Shown here: piece after piece, positions 42,772 to 52,544 of the stretch | How the letters are laid out: each line of letters begins with the position of its first letter | Position numbering within the stretch: position 1 is the stretch's first letter | Notes under the pieces: model-generated | Seen by the model: the letters and a program-made list of their open reading frames with translations, nothing else | Databases searched by the model: none | What the model was told of the DNA's origin: nothing | Made by a program: the position numbers and the translations under genes | NCBI GenBank assembly: GCA_023431345.1 | Contig: JAEYWK010000134.1 | Span: 28,481-92,480, forward strand | Direction of reading: 5' to 3' | Length of the DNA: 64,000 bases | Source of the DNA: Pseudomonadota bacterium | GTDB taxonomy: Bacteria > Myxococcota_A > Polyangia > Polyangiales > Polyangiaceae

Positions 42772-44931
42772 TCACGCAGCGCGCGGCTGCTCGCGCGGAG
42801 ACTTGGAGAGCTCGCGCACTTCACGCAGGAACTCCCGCCGTTCGTCGAGCGATAGCGGCCGCTTGCCGAAGCGTGCCTCGAGGTAGCGCTCGGTGAGCCG
42901 CAGGGCGGCGTCGGCGATGGGGTGACCCAGGCCGACGAGCGAGCGCGCGTGGGTCAAGGGCGGGGTGCCGAGGGGGCGTGGGGCGCCGCGCGCAGCCAGG
43001 GCCGAGTCGAGCGCGCGGTAGAGCTCCGCCGTCTCGCGCTGCCGAGTCTCGAGCTCGTTGGGGGGCGCCTTGCGCGGTGCGGGCCTGCGGCGCCGCCGGT
43101 AGAGGTACACCGCGACCCCGCCGACGAGCAGGAGGCCGACGAGGGTGAGCGCGGCGCGGCGCGGGGACCCGATCATGGTCGAAGCCACCTTGTTCTTCGT
43201 CTTGAAGGCGCCGTAGCGGTCGCGCACGGCCCTGAGCAGGCCGACCTGCTGCCGCATGTCGTAGCCGACCACGTTGCGGTCCCAGCGCTGGGCGGCGGCC
43301 TCGACCATGTCGCGGACGAACGCCAAAATGCCGGTGATTTCACTCTGGGGAGCGGCGTCCGAGGGCGGCGTGGGGTCGAAGCGCACGAAGCCCTTGCCGT
43401 CGATGTAGACCTCGACCCAGGAGTGCGCGTCGCCTTGGCGAACCGCGTAGTAGCGGCCGAAGCGGTTGAAGGTGCCGCCGATGAAGCCGTTGACGTTGCG
43501 GGTGGGGATGCCCTGCGTCCGCAGCAGCACCGCCATCGCGGTGGAGTAGAACTCGCAGTGGCCGCGCCGGGAGACGAACAAGAAGTCTTCGAGCGGGTTC
43601 TTGGCCGCGCCCGACGGGGACTCGAGGTCGTAGCGATAGCCTTTGCGGAGCGCGGTCTCCACCCTCTTGGCGCTACGCTCGGGATCGGTTTCGTCGCCGA
43701 CCCACTCCTTCGCGAGCGCGGCGACGCGCGGGGCGAGATCGGCTGGCAGCGCAAGGTAACGAGCGCGCGCTGCGGCGTTGAGCGGCTCGAGGGCGGGCTC
43801 GTGGCCGTCGGCCAAGGCCACGTCGTAGCGCAGGCCGCTGTCGTTCAGCGTGCGGTACGTCAACTGACCCTCCTGGCCCACGAAAATGGCAGGAATCGTG
43901 CTCGGAACGACGCTGGACGGCGTGAGCAGCGACAGCGCGGCCGCGTCGGGCGGCAAGAACACGACCGCCGGATCGATGGGCTCGAGATCGATGTGCAGCT
44001 TCCGGTCACGAGCCGGGTCGGGCCAGCGACGGATGCGCACGGCGGAGCCGATCTGATCCGCGCGCATTTGCGTGTTCGGCGCGGTGCGCGACCACGAATG
44101 GCCGTTGTAGCGATCGAACGCCGCGCCCCTCAGGTACAGCGCCAAGCGCACCGGCGGCTCCGCGGGCAAGTTCGGGTGCTCCACGCGCATCACGATCGTC
44201 GGGTCGGCGCGCAGCTTACCCACTCCGCCGAGGTCGACCCGATCCGAGAAGCCGACCACGCGCTCGCGGCGCTCTTGCCCGAGCAACAGCAGCGACAAGC
44301 CGACGCGCGGGAACATCACGAACACCAGCGCCGTGAACAGGAAGATGGGGATCGACAGCAGGCAGGTGAAGACGAGAAATGGCCGCCCGATCACGCGGCG
44401 GCTGCGCAGGATCCGCGGCACATCCACGGGCAAGCCGGTGCGGTCGCGCGCGCCCTGGCGGTAGTTGCCCTCGACCTCACGCCGCAGGTGGCTGAGCACC
44501 AACGCGCCCGGAGCCACGATCAAGAAGCCGACGAAGCACAGGCCGTAAGAGATGCCGCTGCCGAGCACGGTGCCGGCGATCAGGTGCATCAAGGCCAGCA
44601 CGATGACCTGCTGGTCGTGGGCGGCGCCGCGACGCGTGGCGAGCCGCACCACCTGCAGGGCCGCCGCGAACTCCACCGCCAGGGGCAACAGGCTCTCGCC
44701 GGAGAACAGGCGGGTGGTCTGCAGCGCGAGCAAACCCAGCGGCACCACCACCGATAGACGCCGCACGAGCGAGTGATCTTGCCAGCGCTGGGGCATCACC
44801 ACCGCCACGACGAGCCCGAGCAGGGTCACGAGCACGAACCAGCGATTGAGCTCGCCGCTGGCGAGCAGCGACAGCAAGCCGAGCGCCGCCAGCGCGTCGG
44901 TCATGATGCGGTGGACCAGCCCGAACCTCAC
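42772..44931 (-). CDS. Transglutaminase-domain membrane protein (TgpA/DUF3488 type)
   Basis: Protein of 719 aa. About six hydrophobic segments occupy residues 1-200. The transglutaminase core carries the triad: Cys in RRGHCEFYSTAMAVLLRTQGIPTR, His in DAHSWVEVYIDG, and Asp in FVRFDPTP. A last membrane segment (AALTLVGLLLVGGVAVYLYRR) and a cytoplasmic tail follow. It is the classic third gene of the MoxR-DUF58-TgpA group found in many bacteria. Its start overlaps the DUF58 stop by 4 bases. The substrate is unknown. Confidence 0.9.
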   Translation of the reverse strand: MRFGLVHRIMTDALAALGLLSLLASGELNRWFVLVTLLGLVVAVVMPQRWQDHSLVRRLSVVVPLGLLALQTTRLFSGESLLPLAVEFAAALQVVRLATRRGAAHDQQVIVLALMHLIAGTVLGSGISYGLCFVGFLIVAPGALVLSHLRREVEGNYRQGARDRTGLPVDVPRILRSRRVIGRPFLVFTCLLSIPIFLFTALVFVMFPRVGLSLLLLGQERRERVVGFSDRVDLGGVGKLRADPTIVMRVEHPNLPAEPPVRLALYLRGAAFDRYNGHSWSRTAPNTQMRADQIGSAVRIRRWPDPARDRKLHIDLEPIDPAVVFLPPDAAALSLLTPSSVVPSTIPAIFVGQEGQLTYRTLNDSGLRYDVALADGHEPALEPLNAAARARYLALPADLAPRVAALAKEWVGDETDPERSAKRVETALRKGYRYDLESPSGAAKNPLEDFLFVSRRGHCEFYSTAMAVLLRTQGIPTRNVNGFIGGTFNRFGRYYAVRQGDAHSWVEVYIDGKGFVRFDPTPPSDAAPQSEITGILAFVRDMVEAAAQRWDRNVVGYDMRQQVGLLRAVRDRYGAFKTKNKVASTMIGSPRRAALTLVGLLLVGGVAVYLYRRRRRPAPRKAPPNELETRQRETAELYRALDSALAARGAPRPLGTPPLTHARSLVGLGHPIADAALRLTERYLEARFGKRPLSLDERREFLREVRELSKSPREQPRAA

Positions 44932-46040
44932 GCGCTCGCCTGCAGCTTCCTGCCGGAAACTGGCGGCTTTTCGGCTTCGGGGGTCGGCTCGAGCAAGGCC
45001 AGGTAGCGGAGGAGCGGGTCGGCGCCGACGGCGCTCGTGACGCGGACTCGCGCGCCGCCGGACGCGGTCACCGATACCCCGTCTCCGCGCTTCAAGTGCG
45101 CCACCGCGCGGGAGGCCACGTCGCGGATGCGGCGCTCGAAGCGCGCGCCCCAGTCTTCGTCGGGCGTCTTGCCCGTGTACGTCGAGTCGATCACGAACGA
45201 GACGTCGCGGCGCGTGTCCGTCGCGCGCTCGCGGAGCACGCGCTGGTCGGGCAGCGTGCTCTTGCGCCAGTAGATGTCGCGCGGATCATCGCCTTCACGC
45301 ATCGGCCGCAGGCCGTGGATCTCGTCGCCGTTGCCGCGCCCGAGCGAGCTCTCACCGCCAGTGCGATCGCCCGCGTCGGTTTGCGGCAGGCGCACGGGGT
45401 CGACGGCGGGGTAGATGATGAGCTCGTCGTCGGCGCTGACTTCGCGCGATTTTTCGAACAAGCCGAACGGGAAGCGCGTCGCGACCCGGAAGCCCACGTG
45501 ACGGTCGCGGCCGCGCCGCGCCGGCGTGCGCCGGTAGGCCGCCACCTGCGCGGATTTTGGGCTGATTTTCAGGAAGAAGCAGCGTTTGTCCGCTGGCTGA
45601 CCCGCGCGCAGATCTTCGACTTCGATGGCGTAGGAGGGGACCCGGCTTTTGTGATTGTAGACTTCGATCTCCACCAAGTGCGGGCGCCCGACTTGTGCGC
45701 GAGGCGGCAAGCGGCGCGTGACGGTGAGGTGCCGGAGGCTCATCTCGCTCAGCACCCCCGACACGATGATCAGCGACAGCAGCATGCCCAGCAGCAAGTA
45801 CAGCAGGTTGTTGCCAGTGTTGATGGCGGCCACGCCCACGCCGAACGTGATGAAGATGAAGTACTTGCCTTCACGCGTGAGCTTGAGGCGCCGCTGCCAC
45901 TGCCAGCGGCCGAATACTCCGGCGCGCGCTCTCGACTTCTTTTTGGGCGAGCGGGGCGGCTCGGGATCGAGCGGGGGCGACACCGCGGAAGCGGCCGGCT
46001 TCGTCCTCGACGACGGCACTGGCGCCCCTGGCTTTTGCAC
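44928..46040 (-). CDS. DUF58-family protein
   Basis: Protein of 370 aa. Two membrane helices near residues 58-95 (YFIFITFGVGVAAINTGNNLLYLLLGMLLSLIIVSGV) precede a beta-rich outer segment. The family motif GDEIHGLRPMREGDDPRDIYWRKS is near residue 245, followed by a von Willebrand-A-like strand VSFVIDSTY. DUF58 proteins pair with MoxR ATPases and are thought to act in complex assembly. The gene lies 5 bp after the MoxR gene. Confidence 0.9.
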   Translation of the reverse strand: MQKPGAPVPSSRTKPAASAVSPPLDPEPPRSPKKKSRARAGVFGRWQWQRRLKLTREGKYFIFITFGVGVAAINTGNNLLYLLLGMLLSLIIVSGVLSEMSLRHLTVTRRLPPRAQVGRPHLVEIEVYNHKSRVPSYAIEVEDLRAGQPADKRCFFLKISPKSAQVAAYRRTPARRGRDRHVGFRVATRFPFGLFEKSREVSADDELIIYPAVDPVRLPQTDAGDRTGGESSLGRGNGDEIHGLRPMREGDDPRDIYWRKSTLPDQRVLRERATDTRRDVSFVIDSTYTGKTPDEDWGARFERRIRDVASRAVAHLKRGDGVSVTASGGARVRVTSAVGADPLLRYLALLEPTPEAEKPPVSGRKLQASA

Positions 46041-46045
46041 GGTTT

Positions 46046-47011
46046 TCAGAGCGGTACGGGCACGCGCGCCACCACGTCACGCACGGCCGATTCGGACTCT
46101 TCGCGCGACGGCGCGTAGCCTTCGGCGTGCGCGGCGAGGCGCACGCGGTGCGACAACACCGGCACGGCCAAGCCGTGGATGTCGTCGGCGATACAGTAGT
46201 CACGACCGGCGAGCAGCGCGCGAGCGCGTGCGGCGCGCGCCAGGTTCATGCCCGCGCGCGTCGAAGCGCCGAGCGACAAGGTGGGGCTGGTGCGCGTCGC
46301 GGTGATCAGCGCCTGCAGGTAGGTGCCGAGGGCTCCGTCCATCGACACGCGCTCGACCTCGCGCTGAAGTGACACGAGCGCGTGCGGATCCAGGACCGGG
46401 CTCATCAGCTTCACGCGGTCCACGTCGGGATCGAGCATCAGCCGCGTCTCGATGTGCGCGGGCGGGTAGCCGATGTGAATGCGCATCATGAAGCGGTCGA
46501 GCTGCGACTCCGGCAGCGGGAATGTTCCCGCGAAATCGCTGGGGTTTTGCGTCGCCACGACCACGAACGGGTCGGGCAGGGGCAGCGTACGGCCGTCGAT
46601 GGACACCTGCTCGTCGCTCATCGCTTCGAGCAGCGCGGACTGTGTGCGCGGGCTAGCGCGGTTGATCTCGTCCGCGAGCAGCACGTTCGCGAACACCGGC
46701 CCCTGACGCAGCACGAACTCCGAGGTGCGCTGGTCGAAGATCACGACGCCCACGACGTCGCTCGGCAAAAGGTCGCTCGTGAACTGCACGCGGCGCATTT
46801 CGCCGCCCACCGCCCGAGCCAGCGCGCGTGCCAGCGTCGTCTTGCCCACGCCGGGCACGTCCTCGATCAGGATGTGACCGCGCGCGAGCATCGCGACGAG
46901 CGCGAGCTCCACGACCTCCGCCTTGCCCTCGAGCGCGCTCTCGACGGCGCTACGGAGCTCAGCCACCCGCGGCGCGTGATCCGCCGGCAGAGCCAAGACA
47001 GAAGACGACAT
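46046..47011 (-). CDS. MoxR-family AAA+ ATPase
   Basis: Protein of 321 aa from ATG at 47011. Walker A is EDVPGVGKTTLARALARAVG, Walker B is NVLLADEINRASPRTQSALLEAM, sensor 1 is VVATQNPSDFAGTFPLPESQLDRFMMRI. The lid with GRDYCIADDIHGL completes the fold. It acts as the chaperone of the MoxR-DUF58-TgpA system, with the partner genes next to it in the same order as in other genomes. The extended frame to 47356 is non-coding. Confidence 0.95.
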   Translation of the reverse strand: MSSSVLALPADHAPRVAELRSAVESALEGKAEVVELALVAMLARGHILIEDVPGVGKTTLARALARAVGGEMRRVQFTSDLLPSDVVGVVIFDQRTSEFVLRQGPVFANVLLADEINRASPRTQSALLEAMSDEQVSIDGRTLPLPDPFVVVATQNPSDFAGTFPLPESQLDRFMMRIHIGYPPAHIETRLMLDPDVDRVKLMSPVLDPHALVSLQREVERVSMDGALGTYLQALITATRTSPTLSLGASTRAGMNLARAARARALLAGRDYCIADDIHGLAVPVLSHRVRLAAHAEGYAPSREESESAVRDVVARVPVPL

Positions 47012-47198
47012 ATCCGGGCGAGCGTAGCATGCAACGGCCAGATTCGGTGCCGAGGACGAGGAGCCCCGAACAGGCGGGAAAATGGCGCTCGATGTGGGTG
47101 CGGCTGGCCTTGGCTCGAATCGACTCGCGGGCGCGGGAAATCGGCCTCTCAGCGCCCCTGCTTGCCAGTACGGGCGAGCAGTGGTCACCTCGGCCCCG

Positions 47199-47834
47199 AT
47201 GCAAGTTTCGCGCATCGAAGTGCGCGGCGTGACGAGGCGATTTGGTGCGACGTTGGCCCTCCGCCAAGTGTCGACGACGTTCGAGGCAGGCACGCTCACT
47301 TTCCTCGAGGGCCCGAACGGCGCCGGAAAAAGTACGCTGTTGGCTATCGTCGGCACGGTGCTGCGGCCGAGCTCGGGCAGCGTGCGTTACGAGCCGTTTG
47401 GTGAAGACGCCGAGCTGGCGCGCCGGCACATCGGCTGGGTCGCCCACGAATCGCACTGCTACCGGGAGCTCTCGGGGCGTAAGAACATCGAGCTCGTGGC
47501 CAAGATTCACGGAATGACCACGAGCGCAAACGTGGAGGACGTGATCACGAGGGTAGGCGCGGAGGCGTTCGCAGATCGGCCGGTCGGCACGCTCTCACGC
47601 GGTCAGCGGCAACGCATCGCGCTGGCGCGCGCGCTGGTCCACGAGCCGGGCGTCTTGCTCCTCGACGAGCCGTGGACCGGCCTCGACTTCGCCAGCGCCG
47701 ATCGGCTGGAAGAGGTGATCAGCGATGAAGTGGCGCGCGGTTCGTTGGTGATCGCGGTGACCCACGGCGCGGGGACGGCCGAGCGGATGGGAGCGCGCCG
47801 GCTGCGGATTGAAGGGGGGCGCGTTGCCAGCTGA
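47199..47834 (+). CDS. ABC transporter ATPase (CcmA-like), no permease nearby
   Basis: Protein of 211 aa from ATG at 47199. Walker A is GPNGAGKSTLLAIVGTVL, the signature is LSRGQRQRIALARAL and Walker B is LLLDEPWTGLD. The short length and the GPNGAGKSTLL style match the heme exporter ATPase CcmA, but no ccmB, ccmC or other cytochrome c gene is in the window, so the assignment is loose. It could also serve an ABC exporter encoded elsewhere. Confidence 0.82.
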   Translation: MQVSRIEVRGVTRRFGATLALRQVSTTFEAGTLTFLEGPNGAGKSTLLAIVGTVLRPSSGSVRYEPFGEDAELARRHIGWVAHESHCYRELSGRKNIELVAKIHGMTTSANVEDVITRVGAEAFADRPVGTLSRGQRQRIALARALVHEPGVLLLDEPWTGLDFASADRLEEVISDEVARGSLVIAVTHGAGTAERMGARRLRIEGGRVAS

Positions 47835-49077
47835 CGGGGGAGATTGAGAGGGGTCACAGGAAGGGTGGGAGGGTGGGGTGAGAGGGAGCGGGCGAGAGGG
47901 CGCGAGCGAGAGGGCGCGAGCGAGAGGGCGGGAGGGCCTGAGGGCGAGAGGGCCTGAGGGCGAGAGGGCCTGAGGGCGAAAGGGCGGGTGCGAGACGCGT
48001 GTTGGGGTGGGGGTGAGCTGCGTGAGACGCGCAATCCGGACTTATCGATGCGGTGGAGACGTCTGGTTTCACGGTGCCGCGCGGTAGAGCGGGAGTCGGG
48101 CGGCGCGAGGGCTCGGCATTCGCGAGCGCATTCAGCCGTGTGCCATCCGGAACAGAGTCGCCGGCATGGGCGGAGGCCTCGCACACTGAAGCGGGAGACG
48201 ACACCACCACCCGGCGGGGTCGCTGCGCGCGCAGCAGGCGACGTGCGATGATTTTCGAAGACGCGTACAGCGCCGAGCGGGCGCATGGGGCGCTCGCGAT
48301 GAAGCCCGTATCGCGCTACAGCGCTTCTGGCGGCCGTTCCCGACGCGGCTGCCGCCTTTGGGCTACCCCAAGCCACTTCGAGGTGTGGGTCGCGCTAGCG
48401 GCCGCGTTCGATGGAGGAGCGAGTTGGTCACAGTAACCACGCCCTCGAACGCGAGCTCACCGGCATCGAGCCGTGAAGGCAGGAGGCGGGTCTACTTCGC
48501 TGATGCCTCTCTTGAATTTCCTCGTCGACGAGCAGCGCGCGCGATCGACGATGTGGCCCGACGTCCCGAGCTTGGACTCATTGCGTTCGTCACCGGTCAC
48601 GTGCTGGGCGCGCGTGAAGTAGCTGCTTCATTCGCTTGTCACCCCTGTCAGCCGGACAAGTGTCGCCGAGGTCACCCCTAATCACGCTTGCTCAGGCCCA
48701 CGGGGGATGGTTGCGCGCCGGCATCCGCCAACCTCCTCGAGCGCGTTGCGGAGCGGGTGGTTCCCTGCCACCGGTTTGAGTGTTCACGGTCGGCGACTAC
48801 TCGCAGCTTGGCCGTTCGCAGGCCCTCAGGGCGAGGCGGCGGGTGGTGAGGTCGAGGGGGCGAGGGCCGACGCGCGGGCCTTGGCGCTGCATTGGGCTCG
48901 TGTTCTGGGAAATTCTGCGCGGCGCCAGCGGGCGCAAGCGACTCGCTACGGATCGTCGGGCGCGGGCACGGGAACGCGAGCGGATTCGACGCGGGGGCGG
49001 AGCTGACAGGGACGCGCGGGAGGAAAGGGCGTCGGGCGGTTGCTCACCGAGGCCAGCTGGCCGCGTGGGAACTGGGC
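47835..49077. other. 1.24-kb region without a supported gene
   Basis: It lies between the ABC ATPase gene and bioD. It begins with a purine-rich repeat block (47887-47985). Beyond it are open frames with Arg/Gly-rich translations, mixed codon use and no recognised domain. A short stretch near 48340-48440 (translation FEVWVALAAAFDGGASW) looks protein-like, but it is neither long nor conserved enough to call. Confidence 0.5.
47887..47985. repeat. Purine-rich tandem repeat block
   Basis: It contains GAGAGGGCGCGAGC twice, then GGCGAGAGGGCCTGAG about three times. The strand is almost all G and A from about 47850 to 47985, with C present only in the repeat units. Such blocks can form triplex or G-rich structures; no such claim is made here. 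Confidence 0.75.
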
Positions 49078-49731
49078 CTACCTAGCTGGACTTAAAAGAG
49101 GGGTACTGGCAAGCCAAGCGACGGTGAGTGGGGCCTCTGCGCGAGGGGGGATGACTTCGAGGACGGGGCTGATGCCAAGATGCTCGAGCTCGGCGGCGTT
49201 GGTGCCGGTGCTTTGATCGGCGGGTCGCGAGCACGAGAGGACGAGCGCGTCGGGACGGCGCGGCAGAGCGCGCAGGGTGGTGGTGACGTCGTGGAGCACG
49301 CCGAGGGCGTCGGGGGCGACGAGGAGCCAAAGGGCGGGCGCGAGCTCGCGCGCGAGGTCGAGGTTCGTCACGCCCGGCGCCAGCGGGGAGAGTGCGCCGC
49401 CGGCGAGCTCGACGAGGGTCGTGTTGGCGGGGGCGAGTCGTTCTTGTTCGGCGACCCACGCGGCGACGTCGCGCGTGGAGAGCGTGACGCCGGTTTCGCG
49501 TGCGGCGAGGTGAGGGGAGACCGGGCGGCGGAAGCGCCACGGCGAGAGAGCAGGCGCGTGGCCGGCGGCGCGAGCGATGGCGCCGGCGTCACCGGTGAGG
49601 TCCGGTTCGACGCCGCTCTCGATGGGTTTGAGCGCCAGGACGGGTGCGCGCCGCGCGAGCCCGCGGGCAATGGCGGCGGTGACGTAGGTCTTGCCGACGT
49701 CGGTGCCGGTGCCGAGGATCACGACGCGCAT
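49078..49731 (-). CDS. bioD: Dethiobiotin synthetase
   Basis: Protein of 217 aa from ATG at 49731. It makes the ureido ring of biotin from diaminopelargonate, CO2 and ATP. Walker A with GTGTDVGKT (residues 7-15) is the family signature, and LKPIESGV and the LVELAGGALSPL strand (P-loop partner) follow. The last 30 residues are variable. It overlaps bioF by 13 bp, so the two form one operon. No bioA or bioB is in the window. Confidence 0.9.
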   Translation of the reverse strand: MRVVILGTGTDVGKTYVTAAIARGLARRAPVLALKPIESGVEPDLTGDAGAIARAAGHAPALSPWRFRRPVSPHLAARETGVTLSTRDVAAWVAEQERLAPANTTLVELAGGALSPLAPGVTNLDLARELAPALWLLVAPDALGVLHDVTTTLRALPRRPDALVLSCSRPADQSTGTNAAELEHLGISPVLEVIPPRAEAPLTVAWLASTPLLSPAR

Positions 49732-50864
49732 GCGACCTCGAGGCCTTCTACGATGCGCGCGACGGCGTCTTCGGGCCAGTCGGCGTGGACGGTGATTCGG
49801 ACCCGGGCGGCGCCGGGCGGGACGGTGGGGGGACGGATGGCTTGGGCGAGGATGCGCCGAGCACGCAGGACTTCCATGGCCTTGAGGGCGCGCTCGTTTG
49901 GGCCGAGCACGATCGGCACGATGGGGCTGTCGGGGTCGCCCAGCGCGGTGAGGCCGCGTGCGGACAGCGCCGCGCGCAGCTCCCGGGCGCGGACGGCGAG
50001 CTGCGCGCGGAGCGGGTCGGCGGCCTGTGCCAGGCGAACCTGCTCGAGCACGAGGCGGCACAGCGCGGGGGAGGGGGCGGTGGAGAAGACGAACGAGCGC
50101 GCGCGGTTCCAGAGCCAGGTGCGCATCGCGTCGCTGCAAGCGACGACCCCACCTTGCGCACCGACGGCCTTCCCCAACCCCGCGACGAGCACATCGGCGT
50201 GGACGCGCTCCGCGGCGGCGCGTCCCGAGCCGCTCGGGCCCATCACGCCGAGTGAGTGCGCCTCGTCGACGACCAGCCCGGCTCGGAAGCGGTCGCAGAC
50301 TTGGCGCAGAGCGGCGAGGTCGGGGCTGTCGCCGTCCATGCTGAAGAGGCCTTCGGTGACGACCCACGCTGGGCCGGGGCCCGCATGCTGGGCGAGCGCT
50401 CGCTCCACGGCGTCGACATCGAGGTGAGGCACGATCGCGACTCGAGCTTTGGCGAGCCGACAGCCATCGACGATGGAGGCGTGGTTGAGGGAGTCGGACA
50501 CGACGAGCGACCCCGGCCCTGCGACGGCCGGAATGAGGCCGACGTTCGCGGCGAATGCGCTCAGCGTGAGGAGGCTCGTCGGCATGCCGAGCCAGCTCGC
50601 CAGCTCCTGCTCCAACTGGCTGTGTTCGTCGAAGGTGCCCTGCACGAGCCGCGACGCGCCGGCGCCGATGCTCGCGCCATCGAGACTGCTCAAAGTTTCA
50701 CGTGAAACAGCGCGGCGCCCCAGACCAAGGTAGTCATTCGAGCAGGCGTCGAGCATCGGCGCGCCGGAGCTCGCCAGCGCGCGACGCGCATCGGCGTCGG
50801 CTGGATCTCGCAGTAGCGCTTCCGCCGACAGCTGTCCGAGCTGCGCCTTCAGCCAAGCGTCCAT
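49719..50864 (-). CDS. bioF: 8-amino-7-oxononanoate synthase
   Basis: Protein of 381 aa from ATG at 50864. It condenses pimeloyl-CoA or -ACP with alanine using PLP. SNDYLGLGRR, LVQGTFDEHSQLE, HASIVDGC, TEGLFSMDGD, VVDEAHSLGVMGPSG and the PLP lysine in VAGLGKAVGAQGG are all present in order. The codons for AVSRETL (50692-50712) are spelt so that they contain a perfect parS core. The open frame upstream of 50864 (to 51062) is not coding. The gene is followed by bioD. Confidence 0.92.
   Translation of the reverse strand: MDAWLKAQLGQLSAEALLRDPADADARRALASSGAPMLDACSNDYLGLGRRAVSRETLSSLDGASIGAGASRLVQGTFDEHSQLEQELASWLGMPTSLLTLSAFAANVGLIPAVAGPGSLVVSDSLNHASIVDGCRLAKARVAIVPHLDVDAVERALAQHAGPGPAWVVTEGLFSMDGDSPDLAALRQVCDRFRAGLVVDEAHSLGVMGPSGSGRAAAERVHADVLVAGLGKAVGAQGGVVACSDAMRTWLWNRARSFVFSTAPSPALCRLVLEQVRLAQAADPLRAQLAVRARELRAALSARGLTALGDPDSPIVPIVLGPNERALKAMEVLRARRILAQAIRPPTVPPGAARVRITVHADWPEDAVARIVEGLEVACAS
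50695..50708. promoter_or_regulatory. parS-like site 1 (ParB binding), inside bioF
   Basis: GTTTCACGTGAAAC at 50695-50708. The flanking bases A and A give 15 of 16 matches to the consensus TGTTTCACGTGAAACA (mismatch only at the first position). It encodes Val-Ser-Arg-Glu-Thr in bioF, so coding and binding functions overlap. Confidence 0.88.
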
Positions 50865-50961
50865 CAGCCAGCGATAGCCACAACGCGGCGAGGCGTCGAG
50901 AGCTGCTTCGACGTTCCGAACGGGGCGAGCGGCGTCTACACCGCTGCCCACATCCCTGCCG

Positions 50962-51065
50962 CGATCGAGACCGCACCGCCGGAGTGACCACGCAGGAGAT
51001 GGCGGGCGAGGCCCGCGCAGCTCACGTGGCCACGATCGAGACGGCGCCGCCGGAGCGACCACGCA
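50962..51065. repeat. 33-bp direct repeat pair
   Basis: Copies at 50962-50994 and 51033-51065 start CGATCGAGAC and end GACCACGCA and differ at about 3 positions. They are 38 bp apart. Confidence 0.75.
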
Positions 51066-51988
51066 ACCGCTGCCAGTGCCCCCGGCAGCCCAGAACCGCG
51101 GCCTCCCGGCGCGAGTGAAGCGTCACGGAGGATCGCCCGGCGCACGCGACTGCTCGCGGCTGAGTGTCGCGAGCAGCGTGCGCGGCGTCGCGTCGACCGG
51201 CGCGCACGGCGCTACCTGCATCTGAGCAGCGCGAGCCGCTGGCCCCCGCGAGCGCAGTGAGTGGCGTTTGAACTGAGCACGCCACGGTGCCGTGCGGGCG
51301 ACGCCCCGCCACGGCAACCGCGGCATTTGCGCTCTACCGCCACGAAACCTGCGGGACCGGAAGCTCCACTCTTGCGGCACCATGGAGGCCACCAGCTCGT
51401 CGCAGCGGGCAGGTGAACTCAGGCCCTCGGCTCCGCGCGCGGCTCGGCGAGCGGCGGGGCGAGCCTCAGCGCGCGGCTGGTCGCGCCGCGAGCCGAGCGC
51501 GTTGGGGCTGCCCCGTGATCCCGCTCATGGGCAACGAACGCCCCGCTCAGAACGGCAACGACTGCGAGGCGATCAACAGCGCCGCTCCTGCCTCGCTGCC
51601 GTGCCCAGTGCGGACCGCAATGCCATGCCACGAGGGCTGTAGCGAAGCGCGGCCCGCGGCGAGCCGCCTGAGCGCGCTCCCCACGAGGCGCCGGCCTGGC
51701 TGAGTGCCAGTGGCGTCGCGAGTCTCAGGGAGTGCGCCGGAGGGCGGGCCGCTGGGAAGCACGGCCCGGAGATTCTTCAGTTCACGCCGGCGCTCGGCTT
51801 CGGCGGGGTCGCTCGCCTGAGTCGAGCCCGGCAAAGACGCGAACCAGAAGCTGCGCCGCCTGCCGCAACGGGCGCCGAGGCTCTGGCGGGCGTCTGCGCG
51901 AGCGCACGGAAGCTCGAGTCTGCGCGGGCTCGCCACATGGCGGGAGAACGCCGAATGGCACGCCGAGTGGAGCAAAGCTGGCGCTGCC

Positions 51989-52002
51989 GTTTCACGTGAA
52001 AC
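51989..52002. promoter_or_regulatory. parS-like site 2 (ParB binding)
   Basis: GTTTCACGTGAAAC at 51989-52002, with flanks C and T. The 14-bp core is perfect; 14 of 16 bases match the full consensus. It lies in gene-free sequence, 1,294 bp from site 1. Confidence 0.85.
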
Positions 52003-52441
52003 TCAGCTTCCGCAGCGGTCGTCGTGCGCCAGCCCGGCCCCAGATTCCGCTCTCCTCGTCGTCCGCGAGCCAGCGCAACGGGCAAGAGCGACGGGTGGTC
52101 GCTCGCGTGGAGCGCGGGGTCCAGCGCGCAGCCGCCCCAGTCCCGCTGCTCGCCAGGAAGCGGACTGGACCGAGACCGCGATTACCCCTGCCACTCCCTC
52201 AGCCACCGCGCACCCCAACTCCTGCGCTTGTCTCGGTCCGGTCCTCGCTTCGCGTCGCCCGCGTCGCCCGCGTGCGGCTCTGGGCAGTGAACGCCGAACT
52301 CGGCGCGCCGCGAGCTCCACTTGGACTGTGATGGCGGCTTTGCCTTGATGCAGGCGCGCCGCGGTATCGGCGGATACGGTCCCGCAAGATCAACACCGCG
52401 CGGGTGCCCCGCCACCGATTTGAGTGCACCGGTCAGCGCTA

Positions 52442-52544
52442 CACCCGCATCGGGTCGCCCACGCACCCGCATCGGGCCCACGCACCCGCATCGGGCCCAC
52501 CACCCGCATCGGGTCGCCCACGCACCCGCACCGAGTCGCCCACG
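52442..52544. repeat. CACCCGCATCGGG tandem array, five units of 18-22 bp
   Basis: Units at 52442-52463, 52464-52482, 52483-52500, 52501-52522 and 52523-52544 share CACCCGCAtCGGG..CCCACG. Unit lengths of 22, 19, 18, 22 and 22 bp are not multiples of three, so the array is unlikely to be protein-coding. Confidence 0.85.

Noticed and set aside
48053..48681. Open frames at 48053-48436 and 48358-48681
   Set aside because: No ribosome binding site, mixed third-position bases and no recognisable fold; only a short stretch looks protein-like.
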